From NCBI GenBank assembly GCA_963726135.1, contig CAVSBE010000008.1, forward strand, positions 2,294,001 to 2,358,000: a stretch of 64,000 nt of DNA. Reading direction: 5' to 3'. Position 1 is the first letter of the stretch; every line of letters begins with the position of its first letter. Origin of the DNA: Bog-473 sp963726135. GTDB taxonomy: Bacteria > Actinomycetota > Acidimicrobiia > Acidimicrobiales > RAAP-2. Shown here in pieces: positions 29,288 through 38,999 of the stretch. Made by a program: the position numbers and the translations under genes. The notes below the pieces were generated by a model. That model saw only the letters and a list, made by a program, of their open reading frames with translations. It made no database searches and was not told the origin of the DNA.

Positions 29288-29655
29288 TGGGCGCCGATCG
29301 ACGCCTTGCCTCAAGTTCGGGGAATGGGCCTCCGAACTGGTATCTGGCAGTCCGACACAGTGCGTCTGCCGACTGCTCAGGTACGAGAGTGGGCAACTGG
29401 GATATACCTGAGCAGTCGACGGGCGCACGCTGCCAAGGGCCCTAGCGGTTCACACACTGATCGACAACATTCCGGGGCGCCTTTAGGTCGGATCCCAGTT
29501 TCGTTGTGTGTTCGTTGTGCCGTTTCAGCCTGTTCCGCTCTACGCGAGTGCAGTCCTTCTCATGAGACACTGACATCGTCCACGGGGGTGGGGACCGACC
29601 CAACCTTCACTTCGCCATCGAGGTTGGGTCGCGGCGGCGCTCTAGGGTTTCCCCG
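29288..29655. other. Intergenic stretch with a long inverted repeat
   Basis: No convincing gene. It contains a 13-bp perfect inverted repeat (GACTGCTCAGGTA at 29371-29383 and its complement at 29405-29417). The repeat can be extended to 24 bp with mismatches (29360-29428) around a 21-base loop. It may be a strong terminator for copy A, a recombination site, or a miniature element end. Confidence 0.55.
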
Positions 29656-29940
29656 ATGCCCACCATCCCGTTCCGCAGCGACGCTACTGAGGCATCACTG
29701 CTGGCCCACGACGAGGGCTGGCGTTTGGTCCTCATTTCAAACTCCGGGCGTGAGTCTGTTTTCGCATCGCGGAATGACCCAGGGCACGCAATATTCCACG
29801 AAAGCCCGCGGGACGACGTTGTCATCGGCCACTTCGAGGAAGAACTCCGGGCCGCGGGCTATGACTCAGTCAGGATGGCGCCCGAGCCCGGAGCACTTGC
29901 GGCCTGGTGGCTCAGCGCCGGTCTACCTTCTGCTCCGTGA
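29656..29940 (+). CDS. Hypothetical protein, upstream partner of small-protein copy B
   Basis: 94 aa, starting MPTIPFRSDATEASLLAHDEG, with WRLVLISNSGRESVFASRND and GHFEEELRAAGYDSVRMAP. Not recognised. The beta-strand-then-helix layout suggests a compact cytoplasmic protein. Its TGA overlaps the GTG of the following small gene (GTGA), which supports both as real coding regions in one operon. Base composition is visibly lower in GC than the first 28 kb. Confidence 0.5.
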   Translation: MPTIPFRSDATEASLLAHDEGWRLVLISNSGRESVFASRNDPGHAIFHESPRDDVVIGHFEEELRAAGYDSVRMAPEPGALAAWWLSAGLPSAP

Positions 29941-30186
29941 CCCCGATTCCGGAGCCCGGCGACCGTCACCGGGCTTCATCGTCGAGCCGATGCGGTGCTG
30001 GCAAACGTCTACAGCACACAGCTCCAAATGACGCACTGCCCAGAGGCTCCCGCCTGGACGGGGCGCTGGCGGTCGCCACGGGGCGAACGGTGGCGGCAGG
30101 TGTGGGCCTGCCCCGACCACCTCGAGGGGCTGACTGGACTGCGCGAGTTCGGCCCGCCGCCGGGTCTGAGCGCGCCGCGGATTTAG
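29937..30186 (+). CDS. Small Cys/Trp-rich protein of unknown family, copy B, frames shifted
   Basis: GTG 29937 gives TPIPEPGDR, then one or two frame changes (about 29,965 and 30,005) lead through GFIVEPMRCW into VYSTQLQMTHC, APAWTGRWRSPRGERWRQ and VWACPDHLEGL. This reproduces the order and spacing of copy A at 29,057, including the Cys, Trp and His positions. About 83 aa when bridged. Whether the shifts are real or technical is unknown, and so is the function. Confidence 0.5.
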
Positions 30187-30276
30187 GGTTGAGAGCCGGG
30201 CGTCGCGCCTGCCCCATACCGGCACTTCGGAGGCAGGTGCGGACTCGTCGATTCGAGCAGCTGCAAACATGGTTGC

Positions 30277-31020
30277 GTGCCAATCCCCGATGATTCGCTT
30301 CGGTCGGTGATCGGGGAATCGCCCAACGAACGAGAGCAGCATCGTCGATCACTCTGGGAGTACTACGACCGGCGAGTGACCGGGCGCTTGCCTGGCTTGG
30401 CCAACGCCCACGCCTACTGGACCGGTCTAGGCGTCACCGTCGAAGTCGAAGTCATCGCTGCTGAAGCTGCGCAGCTTGAACGCCTACTTCGTGAGCTGTC
30501 CGCAGTCCGCTTCGTCGAAGTAGGTGCCGGGCCAGGCACTTTCACCGGATACCTTGCGGGGAGGGGCATCGCCATCGACCAGAGTCGAAGGGCGCTGGAC
30601 GTTCTGCGCAACGTTGCTCCCGAAGTACCAGTGATCCAGGCAGATGCCACTGCCCTACCCGTGCCAGCCCACGCCTTCGACCGCTTCTTCTCCGCCCACC
30701 TCTATGGCCTGCTTCTTCCGAGTGAGCGTGAACCCTTTCTTGCCGAGGCGCACCGGGTTGCGTCCGAGGTCGTGATCCTCGACGCCGGTCGCCCCCTAGG
30801 AGTGAGCGCCGAGGAGTGGCAGGAGCGGACCCTGCCGGGGGGTGGTCGCTACAGAGTCTTCCGCCGCCACTTCGATCCGGCCGCGTTGGCCGCCGAAGTC
30901 GGTGGTGTGGTCCTGTTCGCCGGGCAGTTCTACGTGCTAGTGGGCACTGCGGCCGTGCCCGGTATCGCACACCCGATGTACGGCCCCAATGACCCGATCG
31001 GGCCTCGGCTTCGTACGTGA
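30277..31020 (+). CDS. Class I SAM-dependent methyltransferase
   Basis: 247 aa from GTG 30277. Motif I is VRFVEVGAGPGTFTGYLAG, motif II GIAIDQSRRAL, the adenine-binding acidic VIQADATALPV, and motif IV FDRFFSAHLYGLL. The order matches the Methyltransf_11 group; the N-terminal 80 residues (HRRSLWEYYDRRVTGRLPGL) are helical and may set specificity. It is cytoplasmic and intact. Substrate not predictable. It stands alone after the small-protein operon. Confidence 0.85.
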   Translation: MPIPDDSLRSVIGESPNEREQHRRSLWEYYDRRVTGRLPGLANAHAYWTGLGVTVEVEVIAAEAAQLERLLRELSAVRFVEVGAGPGTFTGYLAGRGIAIDQSRRALDVLRNVAPEVPVIQADATALPVPAHAFDRFFSAHLYGLLLPSEREPFLAEAHRVASEVVILDAGRPLGVSAEEWQERTLPGGGRYRVFRRHFDPAALAAEVGGVVLFAGQFYVLVGTAAVPGIAHPMYGPNDPIGPRLRT

Positions 31021-31127
31021 CCCAGTTCGCCGGGCCGGGGCGCTGCTGGCCGGGCCGTCAGTGGCTCCGAAGCGAGCAGAGTGTCAGGCTGTGACCATCC
31101 CTGAGTGAGTTCCTTGGAGGGCGCCAG

Positions 31128-31520
31128 ATGCCCACTGCCGTAGAGACAGTTCGGGACTTCATGGCCGCCTTTGTGCAGGCCTGGCCTACTGCTGACACCA
31201 CCACCCTGGGGTCATACTTCAACGAAGACTCCATCTATCACAACGTTCCGTTGGAGCCAGTCAGAGGACGCGCTGCCATCGAAGCGACCTTCGCTGAGTT
31301 CATGAGAATAGGTGGTCAGGTCGATGTCGAGATGATCCACATGGTGGCCGAAGGCCCGATCGTCATGACAGAGCGCGTCGACCACCTCACGAGAGCCGAC
31401 GGAACAACCGCTTCGCTGCCGATGATGGGGATCATCGAGGTCCACGATGGACTCATTGCCGCTTGGCGGGACTACTTCGACCTCAGTCAGTTCACGTCAC
31501 AGGTGCTCGGGGGAAACTGA
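31128..31520 (+). CDS. Limonene-1,2-epoxide hydrolase-like / SnoaL-fold protein
   Basis: 130 aa of the cystatin-like SnoaL fold. YHNVPLEPVRGRAAIEATF, MTERVDHLTR and IIEVHDGLIAAWRDYFDLSQF correspond to the blocks that carry the catalytic Asp-Arg-Asp of limonene-epoxide hydrolases (R in ERVDHL, D in ERVD and WRDYFD). An epoxide hydrolase role is therefore plausible, though simple SnoaL-like isomerases share much of this. A GGAGG lies nine bases before the ATG at 31128. It is convergent with an amidohydrolase. Confidence 0.75.
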   Translation: MPTAVETVRDFMAAFVQAWPTADTTTLGSYFNEDSIYHNVPLEPVRGRAAIEATFAEFMRIGGQVDVEMIHMVAEGPIVMTERVDHLTRADGTTASLPMMGIIEVHDGLIAAWRDYFDLSQFTSQVLGGN

Positions 31521-31696
31521 CCATTCAGGTGGCGTATTGGAGCCCGAGGGTGCCCCAGAACGCCGGCTATGGGAGCCATGCACGGGCCGGTTCCGGCTAT
31601 TCGCGCCCTTCAATAACGACAAATCCGTGTGGGACGGGTCTGCTGTGCGCCTGGGTGACCGCCTTTCAAACTGCGACTTGCCAACGGCGTTACGCG

Positions 31697-32932
31697 TCAC
31701 GAGACGGGAAGGGCGATGGTCGTGGCGTCAGCCGGAAGCTCATCGAGAAGCAGGTCCTGCGAGAGGTCCAAAACCGTCGGCCCGATGCGGTCGGCGATTG
31801 GCTGAAGCTCCGCCAGGTCGAAGCGGTATGCCCGAGCCGCGTTCACGCCGAGCATGAGAGCGACCTCGTCGGGCTCGACGTCGTGGAAGACATGACGTAG
31901 CACGAACCGGGTGTGCGGAAAGGTTCCTTCCGCGTGCGGGTAGTCGGATCCCCACATGAGACGATCTATCCCGGTGGCGTGCCGTGTCTTGCTGTCTCTC
32001 CGGCTGAGGAAACTGGCCCCGATGTAGCATTGGCGCGCCCAGTATTCGCTGGGTCGCAGCTTCATGCTGTCGCGGATCATTCCACCAAAGAGACCTTCGA
32101 CCGCACCCGGTCTGGCGTTAACGATGCGGTCGTACATGAAGTCCAGCTCGGCGAGGGTACCTGGCACCCACGAGTTACCGGTCTCGGTCATCACGAAAGT
32201 GAGATTGGGATGTCGTTCGAACACGCCGCTGAAGATCAGACGTACGAGCGGCCTCTGGCAGTACCAGCCGAACTCGAGGAACATCATCACAAGCGACGTG
32301 TCGACGTCGCCGTAAGTCGTCGGGCCGCCACCTCCGCCGTGGCTGTTGACCACGACCCCTAGATCCTCGCAGACAGTCCAGAGCGGCTCGTACGCCGGGG
32401 AGTGCAACTGCGGGGTCGTCTCGTCGACCGGGGGATTCGGGAGCATAATTCCGCCGAAAAGGCCTGGCTGCTCGGCAGCCCAGCGAACTTCCTCGACCGC
32501 CCTCTCGACGTCGTCGAGGAAGATCTGGGCGATCCCGGCCCGACGACCAGGGCACTGGGAGCAGAAGTCGGCCAGCCACCGGTTGTGGGCGCGGATACCG
32601 GCCCAGCGGAACCGTAACTCCTCGGCGTCTCTCGGCGCGGGCGGATTGAAGATTATGCCCGATGGGTAGAAGGGCGGAATCGTGTTGGGAAACAGAACCT
32701 CCGCCACGACGCCATCGCTCTCGACGTCCTTCTGGCGTAGCGCATCATCGAAGTTGCGCTGGTACTCGAGCGATTCGGTATCCCGCAGATCGGCGAAAGG
32801 ATTCGAGTATTCCTTCCGCCAAGCGTCGAAGTCGTCGCAGAACGCAGGATCGAGATACTGGCGATATGCATCCATGGAAGCCCCGGCGTGCCCATCAGCC
32901 GAGATCACGACGTAGTGCTCAGAACTCTCCAT
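31697..32932 (-). CDS. Amidohydrolase-2 family protein
   Basis: 411 aa, intact. The first metal pair is VVISADGHAGASMDAYRQY (D-x-H), the middle site VVVNSHGGGGGPTTYG, and the last Asp WGSDYPHAEGTFPHTRFVL. The family (PF04909) covers decarboxylases and hydrolases of cyclic compounds. The distinctive poly-Gly loop and the ADGHAG start are shared with an environmental actinobacterial subgroup I know only as predicted metal-dependent hydrolases. It differs clearly in sequence from the gene at 12,141. Confidence 0.87.
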   Translation of the reverse strand: MESSEHYVVISADGHAGASMDAYRQYLDPAFCDDFDAWRKEYSNPFADLRDTESLEYQRNFDDALRQKDVESDGVVAEVLFPNTIPPFYPSGIIFNPPAPRDAEELRFRWAGIRAHNRWLADFCSQCPGRRAGIAQIFLDDVERAVEEVRWAAEQPGLFGGIMLPNPPVDETTPQLHSPAYEPLWTVCEDLGVVVNSHGGGGGPTTYGDVDTSLVMMFLEFGWYCQRPLVRLIFSGVFERHPNLTFVMTETGNSWVPGTLAELDFMYDRIVNARPGAVEGLFGGMIRDSMKLRPSEYWARQCYIGASFLSRRDSKTRHATGIDRLMWGSDYPHAEGTFPHTRFVLRHVFHDVEPDEVALMLGVNAARAYRFDLAELQPIADRIGPTVLDLSQDLLLDELPADATTIALPVS

Positions 32933-33082
32933 GACCTCTCCTGCCTCTCTCGACTGAAGTGAGTCGATCGAACCCGGTGAACACCTGCAATCCTACGCTT
33001 GTCGAGAACTTCTGTATCTTCGTCCGCAAGCAGGGTTCGCTGCTGCCAAAACGATTCTCAGTAGGGGAAGGATTGCCAGAGG

Positions 33083-33679
33083 ATGGCCCCGCTCGTCCGG
33101 AAAGCGACTTGCACCGACATCAACCTTGCTGGAGACGTGCTGGCGGCGGCCATGGCGGCCGATCCGGTCGCGTGCTGGATCCTCGGCAAGGACACGGACG
33201 TGGAGCGGCGGCTACGCCTAGTGTTCCGCGGCCTGATCCGCGTGGCTACGCGTGCTTCCGACCATGAGGTCCACCTGACCGACGACGGGTTGACCGTCGG
33301 GTTGTGGCACGGCGTCGGCAGATGGGATTTATCGCCGATGGACTTGATGCGTGTTTTCCCTTCCACCTTGCGATCCGGTTTCTTGAACAGGCGTGGCCTG
33401 CAGTTGACCAAGGCCATGCACAAGGCCCACCCCCGCGAACCGCACCATTACCTCGAGGTACTGGGGACGAGGCCGGATCGGCAAGGCCACGGCGGTGGGT
33501 CGGCCGTCATGACGGCGATGGCTGAGCGGTGTGACCGCGAAGGGGTGGCCGCCTACCTCGAGAACTCGAACCCGCGAAATGAGCCCTTTTACGGGCGGCA
33601 CGGTTTCGAGCTGATGCCAGCGTTTGATCTACCCGCAGGCTGCCCGCGCCTGGCTCCGATGTGGCGCGAGCCGCACTGA
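33083..33679 (+). CDS. GNAT-family N-acetyltransferase
   Basis: 198 aa. The acetyl-CoA-binding motif A is HHYLEVLGTRPDRQGHGGGSAVM (pattern Q/RxxGxG/A) near residues 115-140, followed by GVAAYLENSNPRNEPFYGRHGFE, the motif B region with the Y used as general acid. The N-terminal part (KATCTDINLAGDVLAAAMA) is the usual first strand and helix. Substrate unknown. The ATG at 33083 is chosen; only weak Shine-Dalgarno support is visible. Confidence 0.87.
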   Translation: MAPLVRKATCTDINLAGDVLAAAMAADPVACWILGKDTDVERRLRLVFRGLIRVATRASDHEVHLTDDGLTVGLWHGVGRWDLSPMDLMRVFPSTLRSGFLNRRGLQLTKAMHKAHPREPHHYLEVLGTRPDRQGHGGGSAVMTAMAERCDREGVAAYLENSNPRNEPFYGRHGFELMPAFDLPAGCPRLAPMWREPH

Positions 33680-33827
33680 GCTGCGAGCGTCAAACGCCAG
33701 CGCGGTCTCCGGAGGCGGAACACCAGCTTTGGTCTTGTGTTCGAACAAGTGGACTGCCCCCCTATCGCCGGATAGGTGACATGCCAGGGCGGTGGCCCGG
33801 TGGCAGCATCCTGCTTCGCTTATGTGG

Positions 33828-34231
33828 TCAGCCGACGGTCCATTCGAACGATGCACCGTTCAAGTTGAGCTTGTTCTTAGCGCATTCACCGGTGTTGGCG
33901 AGCCCGGTCTTGCTCGGAGAACCAGTGCAGTGCCAGCCGGAGGGGCCTCCTGGGATCGATCCTGACAGCTTGGAGTGCACCTTCTCTTTCACAAGGGCGC
34001 GTACGTAGGACTGCGCGCTGGCGCAGTTGTACTTCACGACGTTCACGACGTACGCAGTACCCTTCGTGTTGGGCGCGTAGGGGCAGAGCCCACTGCGGCC
34101 CGGTGACCGACGCGGAGTGACCCGAGGTGAGGGCCGCGGCCGGGGCGACCTCCCCGCGTAATTGCGATGGAGACCGGCACAAGAAGCGTGCAACCCAGTA
34201 TCCCGGAGAGGAGAAGTCGTTTGAGGGCCAT
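33828..34231 (-). CDS. Small secreted protein, frame broken after the signal
   Basis: ATG 34231 opens a classic export signal (MALKRLLLSGILGCTLLVP). The mature part is in another frame: TAYVVNVVKYNCASAQSYVRAL and GGPSGWHCTGSP, with NTGECAKNKLNLNGASFEW at the end. The three Cys and the GW.C...C..G...FxW arrangement are typical of a group of small actinobacterial secreted proteins of unknown role. The shift lies somewhere in 34,070-34,180. About 130 aa when bridged. Confidence 0.6.
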
Positions 34232-34438
34232 GTCCGTACTCCCCCATCTGCTGCGTCATCTTGCAACGTCCGGCGCAATCGTAGCCCTGGTCGAGATCAA
34301 GCGCTAGGGGGTTGTCGGGTGCCCCCGTTCGCCGGCATTGGGCGCCACTAGGCGGGCGTCTCGGCCCCGCTTCGGCGGGGTCGTTTCGCGTCCCGTGCCG
34401 GCGTACGGGGACAGTCGAGCTGTGCGATCCTTCAGGCC

Positions 34439-35068
34439 ATGACGCCCGAAGAGTTCATGAATCGTTGCAAGACGATTTGCCATGTTGGACCCGCTGGCGT
34501 CTGGGAGCAGATCAGCCATTACGGCTTCCGGACAGCCGAGCAGCTGATCTTGGACGCCGAACTGACTGACGATGAGCGCCAGCGTTTGCTTTCGCAACCT
34601 CGTCGAGAGGAAGTTCGGCTGCACGTCCGTGGCCAAGACGTGACCCTTAGAGACCAAGGACCGCTCTTCGCCCGTAAGGACCTGAAGTCCGTCCTGGACA
34701 GCGGACTCGACGTCAGTGATCGGATCCACATATTGAATCAAAGGGTCTACTTCTTCACGGACCAGACGTCCATGCAGAAGCTCTTGGACAAGTACGTTCT
34801 GATGGACGGAGCCCAGGACGTGGTTTGGTTGTCACCGCTCAAGCTCCTGGAAACGGAAGGAGTGAAGCTTGAGCTGGCGAGCCAGAACACGGGAGCGATT
34901 GCCCGTCGGAGCGGCCCTCAGAAGAAGGCGGAGACATTCGTACCGCTATTCCGGTTTCCAGACCGCAGGCCCGCCGAAGTCACCGCGTTCGGCGGGTTCG
35001 ATGACCTGACCGCAGTCTTTCGTGCCGAGCGTTGCTTTCCAGATGGCAGTCGCACGCTGCTTACGTAG
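34439..35068 (+). CDS. DUF7002-like protein
   Basis: 209 aa, intact. It begins MTPEEFMNRCKTICHVGPAGVW. The order ISHYGFRTAEQLILDAEL, LHVRGQDVTLRDQGPLF, DRIHILNQRVYFFTDQ and DVVWLSPL is that of DUF7002, which I recognise by pattern and which has an ADP-ribosyltransferase-like look (H...Y...R). Enzymatic activity is unproven. Its codon use and GC are lower than the chromosome flanks. It is a single gene with 170 bases upstream holding only the leader. Confidence 0.6.
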   Translation: MTPEEFMNRCKTICHVGPAGVWEQISHYGFRTAEQLILDAELTDDERQRLLSQPRREEVRLHVRGQDVTLRDQGPLFARKDLKSVLDSGLDVSDRIHILNQRVYFFTDQTSMQKLLDKYVLMDGAQDVVWLSPLKLLETEGVKLELASQNTGAIARRSGPQKKAETFVPLFRFPDRRPAEVTAFGGFDDLTAVFRAERCFPDGSRTLLT

Positions 35069-35256
35069 TCGCACCACACGACCCGCTTCCGGCGATAGGG
35101 GACGCTTGGGATGCGGTAGACCAGCCGGTCTCGGTGACCAGAATGTCAGGCGACGCGACTAGCCAGTGAGGTGAGTGTGCTCAGAGCAGGGGCTAGCGGC
35201 TAGAAGCACCCGGCATGTGACTGTGCCACTCGATGAACAAGTTCTAGGGTCCCCGG

Positions 35257-35270
35257 TGGTGGTACCACCA
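35257..35270. promoter_or_regulatory. 14-bp perfect palindrome upstream of the permease gene
   Basis: TGGTGGTACCACCA is a perfect palindrome 66 bases before the permease ATG. It could be an operator; the otherwise gene-free 35,069-35,335 stretch holds nothing else I can support. Confidence 0.4.
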
Positions 35271-35335
35271 GATCGGCGGGTGCGGCCAGCCTCCTAGGCG
35301 ACCCGAATGCCGAAAGTCACACTTGGATTACGCCC

Positions 35336-37889
35336 ATGAGTGAGGTTCTCCGCATCGCCTGGTACCGGTCCCGGGCCACGTTGCGCCGTCGGTGGGGTGG
35401 CTACGTGAGCGTTGTCTTGCTCATCGGGCTCCTCGGTGGGGTCGGAATGGCCGCGATCGCGGGAGGGCGACGGACACAGTCGTCCTACCCGACCTTCTTC
35501 ACGAGCACGAATCCTTCCAACCTCACCATCTCGGCGTCCGCCCCCACAGGCGGCAACACGCCCCCGGCAGGAACCGCCAAGTTCACGTCCGAGATGGCCC
35601 GCTTGGCGGACGTGCAGAGGGTGAGAACACTCCTTGCGCCGAATGTCTTTCCGCTGGCCACAAACGGTGCTCCGCGTCTCACCGCCTCAGGCAATCTGGT
35701 GACGGCGGGCAGCCTGGATGGATTGTTGCTCGATCAGGACCGCGTCACGGTCGTTGAAGGTCGTCGAGCAGATCCGAAACGGGCCAACGAGGTCATGGTG
35801 ACAGCAAACGTGGCCCAGCAATTGGGAGTGCACTTAGGTCAGGTCGTGCCCCTCGGCTTTTACACCAACGCCCAGACGAGTGAGAGGGACTTTGGGACCC
35901 CTGCGCTCTCGCCGCGTCTTCGCGTCGATGCCCGATTGGTCGGCATCATCGTGCTGAACGACGACGTCGTCCAAGACGACATTGACCAGGCTTACGGCTT
36001 CTTGGTCGTAACGCCCGCGTTCCTGCGCGATGTGGTTTCTGTGTCTCCGGCGGCTGCCCAGCCTGTCCTCTACGGCTTGCAACTCCGGCGTGGCAACCAA
36101 GACGTCGTCAGGGTGGAGAAGAGCCTCACCAATATCGTCCCGCCGGGATCCACCTATCAGTTCCATGTCACCTCACGGGTCGTCTCTGCGGTGGAACTCT
36201 CGGTCAAGCCGGAGTCGGTGGCCCTCGGCGCCTTCGGCGCCATCGCTGCCGTGGTGGCCTTGATTCTCGGAGCGCAGGCCGTCTCCCGGCAGCTACGGAT
36301 CGGGGACGACGACCGGCGGGTCATGCGCGCCCTGGGGGCGAGTCCGGCTGTCACCGTTGGTGAAGGGCTCGTCAGTGTGCTCATTGCGATTGTTCTCGGC
36401 TCTCTGTTGGCGGTGGCGGTGGCGGTGGCGCTCTCACCGCTCGCCCCCCTGGGACCGGTACGTCCCGTGTACCCAGAAGGGGGGACCTCTTTTGACTGGA
36501 CGGTGCTGGGAATCGGCGCGGCGGGGCTCCTCGTCGGACTCGGAGCCGCCGCAGTGGTGATGTCGATTCGAGGTGCACCAAGTCGAGCGGAGAGGCGCCC
36601 CCGGGCGCCGATGCGCAGTTCGAACATTGCCCGCGCCGGGGAAGCGGCAGGAATGCCCGTAGCAGGCGTGGTGGGCGTGCGGTTCGCCCTTGAAAACCCA
36701 CGGGGATCAACAGCCCTACCGGTGCGCTCCGCCTTGCTCGGCACCGTCGTGGCCGTGGCCGTGGTAGTGGCCACCCTCACATTCGCCAGCGGTCTGAACA
36801 CCTTGGTGTCGCACCCGTCGCTCTATGGATGGAACTGGACGTACATGCTCAACGCCAGTAACGACGTGCCACCCCAGGCCCTCACGGCGCTCGATCATGA
36901 CCCCGACGTCGCCGCGTGGGCTGGCGCCAACCTCGCCAACGCCCAGATCGACGACCAGAGCATTCCGATTCTGCTTAGTAGCACGGAGGCCGAGCTGTCC
37001 CCTCCGATCCTCTCGGGCCACGGCTTGAATGCCGAGGGCCAAATCGTGCTCGGGGCGGCCACGATGGCCGTGCTCCACAAGCACGTTGGCGACACGGTGT
37101 TGGTCAGCTACGGGACACCCGCGGATGCCCCGGTCTATGTGCCACCGACACGCCTCAAGATCGTGGGTACGGCAACCCTTCCCACCGTTGGCTACACCAG
37201 CTTCATCGCCGATCACACCTCAATGGGAACCGGGGCTCTTGTGCCCATGGGAATCGAGCCGCCCGCGTTTCAACGGGTGCTGCACAGTCCCGACCAGAAC
37301 CTCAATGGACCAGAGATGGTCTTTGTCAGGTTGCGTCCCGGAATAAGTGCCGCAACAGGCCGGGAAGACCTGCAGCGCCTTGCCCGTTCGGCCAACAAGG
37401 TATTTGCTGCCGACCCCAGTGGGCAGGGGAACACCGTCGCGGTCCTCGGCGTTCAGCGACCCGCACAGATCGTGAACTACCGCAGCGTTGGCTCGACCCC
37501 GATCATCCTCGCCGTCGGACTCGCCGTGGGTGCGGTCGTCGCTCTCGGCCTCACCCTTGCAGCGTCGGTCCGCCAACGTCGTCGCCACCTCGCCCTGCTG
37601 AAGACACTCGGCTTCACCCAACGACAACTGGCGGCAGCGATCACCTGGCAGGCCATGGTCGCCGCGGTGGTTGGCGTCATCATCGGGATCCCGTTGGGGA
37701 TCGTCACCGGCCGCCAACTGTGGGTGCTGTTCGCCCGCAACATCAACGCGGTCCCCGACCCCACCGTCCCCATTTTGTCGGTGCTGGTCGTCGCCATCGG
37801 TACCATGGTGTTCGCGGTCTCTAGTATCCACACTTCCTGGACGCCGAGCGGCGAGGACCTCGACCGCGCTGGTCCTTCGAACCGAGTGA
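35336..37889 (+). CDS. FtsX/MacB-like ABC transporter permease, frame broken near the C-terminus
   Basis: About 850 aa. The first helix is SVVLLIGLLGGVGMAAIAG (residues 24-42), followed by a large extracytoplasmic region to about 275. Three helices come next: ALGAFGAIAAVVALILGAQ, VLIAIVLGSLLAVAVAVALS and VLGIGAAGLLVGLGAAAVV. A second half starts with LLGTVVAVAVVVATLTFA and ends with three helices around 720-850. This is a two-repeat FtsX topology. Near 37,816 the frame shifts; the correct ending VSTLPGRRAARTSTALVLRTE matches the relative at 2418-4919. No ATPase gene is adjacent, so it must pair with one elsewhere. ATG 35336 is preferred. Confidence 0.82.
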
Positions 37890-37892
37890 GCG

Positions 37893-38327
37893 ATGGAGAT
37901 TCGCGAACTCAGAATCGGATCTGTCGGACGTTGTTCGGGGTATCCCCGAAGTGCCGTTAGGGGCGACCCATCCCCCACCGTCACACGCGGGCGAAGGGTC
38001 GGCCGGGGCGCGGGCTGCACGGGGCTGGACGGACCCCGGAGATTGGCCGAAAGGAGGAAAGCCATTACCGCGCCCCGACCGGAACTGTTGTCGCGCACGC
38101 CATTTCCGATCGAGGCGACGCCAGCGGGCATCTTCCGCGTGGTCGCGGTAAGCCGAGAGTGGCGCTGGGAAATAGCGCAACAGGTCGACGTAGAGCGCCG
38201 TGTGTGCCGGCGTACGGGGGCGACTTTTATCGGCATCCCGGTCGCCCCGCTACTAAGGCAGCCTGAGCCCGCGCTCAAGCTCACGGCCACAAAGGCCGAT
38301 TCCTATGACCCGTGGGAGACCACATGA
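37893..38327 (+). CDS. Hypothetical protein between the permease and the next gene
   Basis: 144 aa, three bases after the permease stop and overlapping the next ATG (ATGA). The sequence is Arg-rich early and includes PFPIEATPAGIFRVVAV and REWRWEIAQQVDVERR. I see no known domain. The tight coupling on both sides argues for a real gene; the amino-acid composition of its first half argues against. Low confidence. Confidence 0.3.
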   Translation: MEIRELRIGSVGRCSGYPRSAVRGDPSPTVTRGRRVGRGAGCTGLDGPRRLAERRKAITAPRPELLSRTPFPIEATPAGIFRVVAVSREWRWEIAQQVDVERRVCRRTGATFIGIPVAPLLRQPEPALKLTATKADSYDPWETT

Positions 38328-38623
38328 CGAGCTCGCCACGGTCAGAAGGCGACTTTCCGGAAGGTGAGGTCGGCGATTCCGGGGTACCGCTGGCAGTCGC
38401 AATGGCGGCCTGTGTTTGGAATCACTATCTACGCCGCTGGACGGGTGGTTTTGCCGTCGCTGAGGTGCTTGCCAGTGGCTACCGCCTGCGTCGCCTATCT
38501 GACGACTACGTCTTTGGCCATGTTTTCAGCACTGACGAAGTGATGGAGGAGCGACGCAAGATCCAGGAGCCTGGTATCCACGGGATCCACATCGACCGTC
38601 GTATGGCCGACTCCGGGGAGTGA
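38324..38623 (+). CDS. Hypothetical protein with a conserved actinobacterial pattern
   Basis: 99 aa. The stretch GGFAVAEVLASGYRLRRLSD followed by DYVFGHVFSTDEVMEERR recalls small actinobacterial proteins in which GFEVxEVxxxGYRLRRxSD and FxxDEVR recur. These are of unknown function and may bind nucleotides or other ligands as a small beta barrel. It is cytoplasmic. It overlaps the preceding stop by four bases. It may be moderately acquired, since GC is lower than the flanks. Confidence 0.5.
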   Translation: MTSSPRSEGDFPEGEVGDSGVPLAVAMAACVWNHYLRRWTGGFAVAEVLASGYRLRRLSDDYVFGHVFSTDEVMEERRKIQEPGIHGIHIDRRMADSGE

Positions 38624-38767
38624 TGCCAGTTTCGCGCTAGGGAGTCGGAGCAGTGCTCGGCGAGGGTGTCTCCTCTGTAGTGGCCCGGGGGCTCCACAGG
38701 CACTGGCTTGTAACCTGCCTGCTACCTCGTAAATAGATGACGATGACGCCCCCATCCCGGTGCGTCC

Positions 38768-38998
38768 TCAACGGGTCAACGCAACAGCCTCTGCGAACGC
38801 CTGAGATGGTGGCATCCAACCGAGGGTTTGTCGAGGCCTTCCGTTGAGTGAGCGTGCAATGGCATTGAGCTGCTGCTGTGAGTACAGCGAGAGGTCCGTG
38901 TGCTTGGGCAGGTATCGGCGCAACTGCCCATTTGTGTTTTCGTTGGTGCCGCGTTGCCAGGGACTCTTGGGATCGCAGAAGTACACCTGTCGGACGCG
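38768..38998 (-). pseudogene. IS30-family transposase, C-terminal remnant
   Basis: Some 75 codons: VYFCDPKSPWQRGTNENTNG, LRRYLPKHTDLSLYS and ARSLNGRPRQTLGWM. These include the last catalytic Glu of the DDE triad (GTNENTNG) and the IS30 C-terminal motif (LNxRPRxTLG). The N-terminal 250-300 residues are absent; at about 38,999 the sequence changes directly into the permease remnant on the same strand. No terminal inverted repeat was identified with certainty. Confidence 0.88.
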
Positions 38999-38999
38999 G

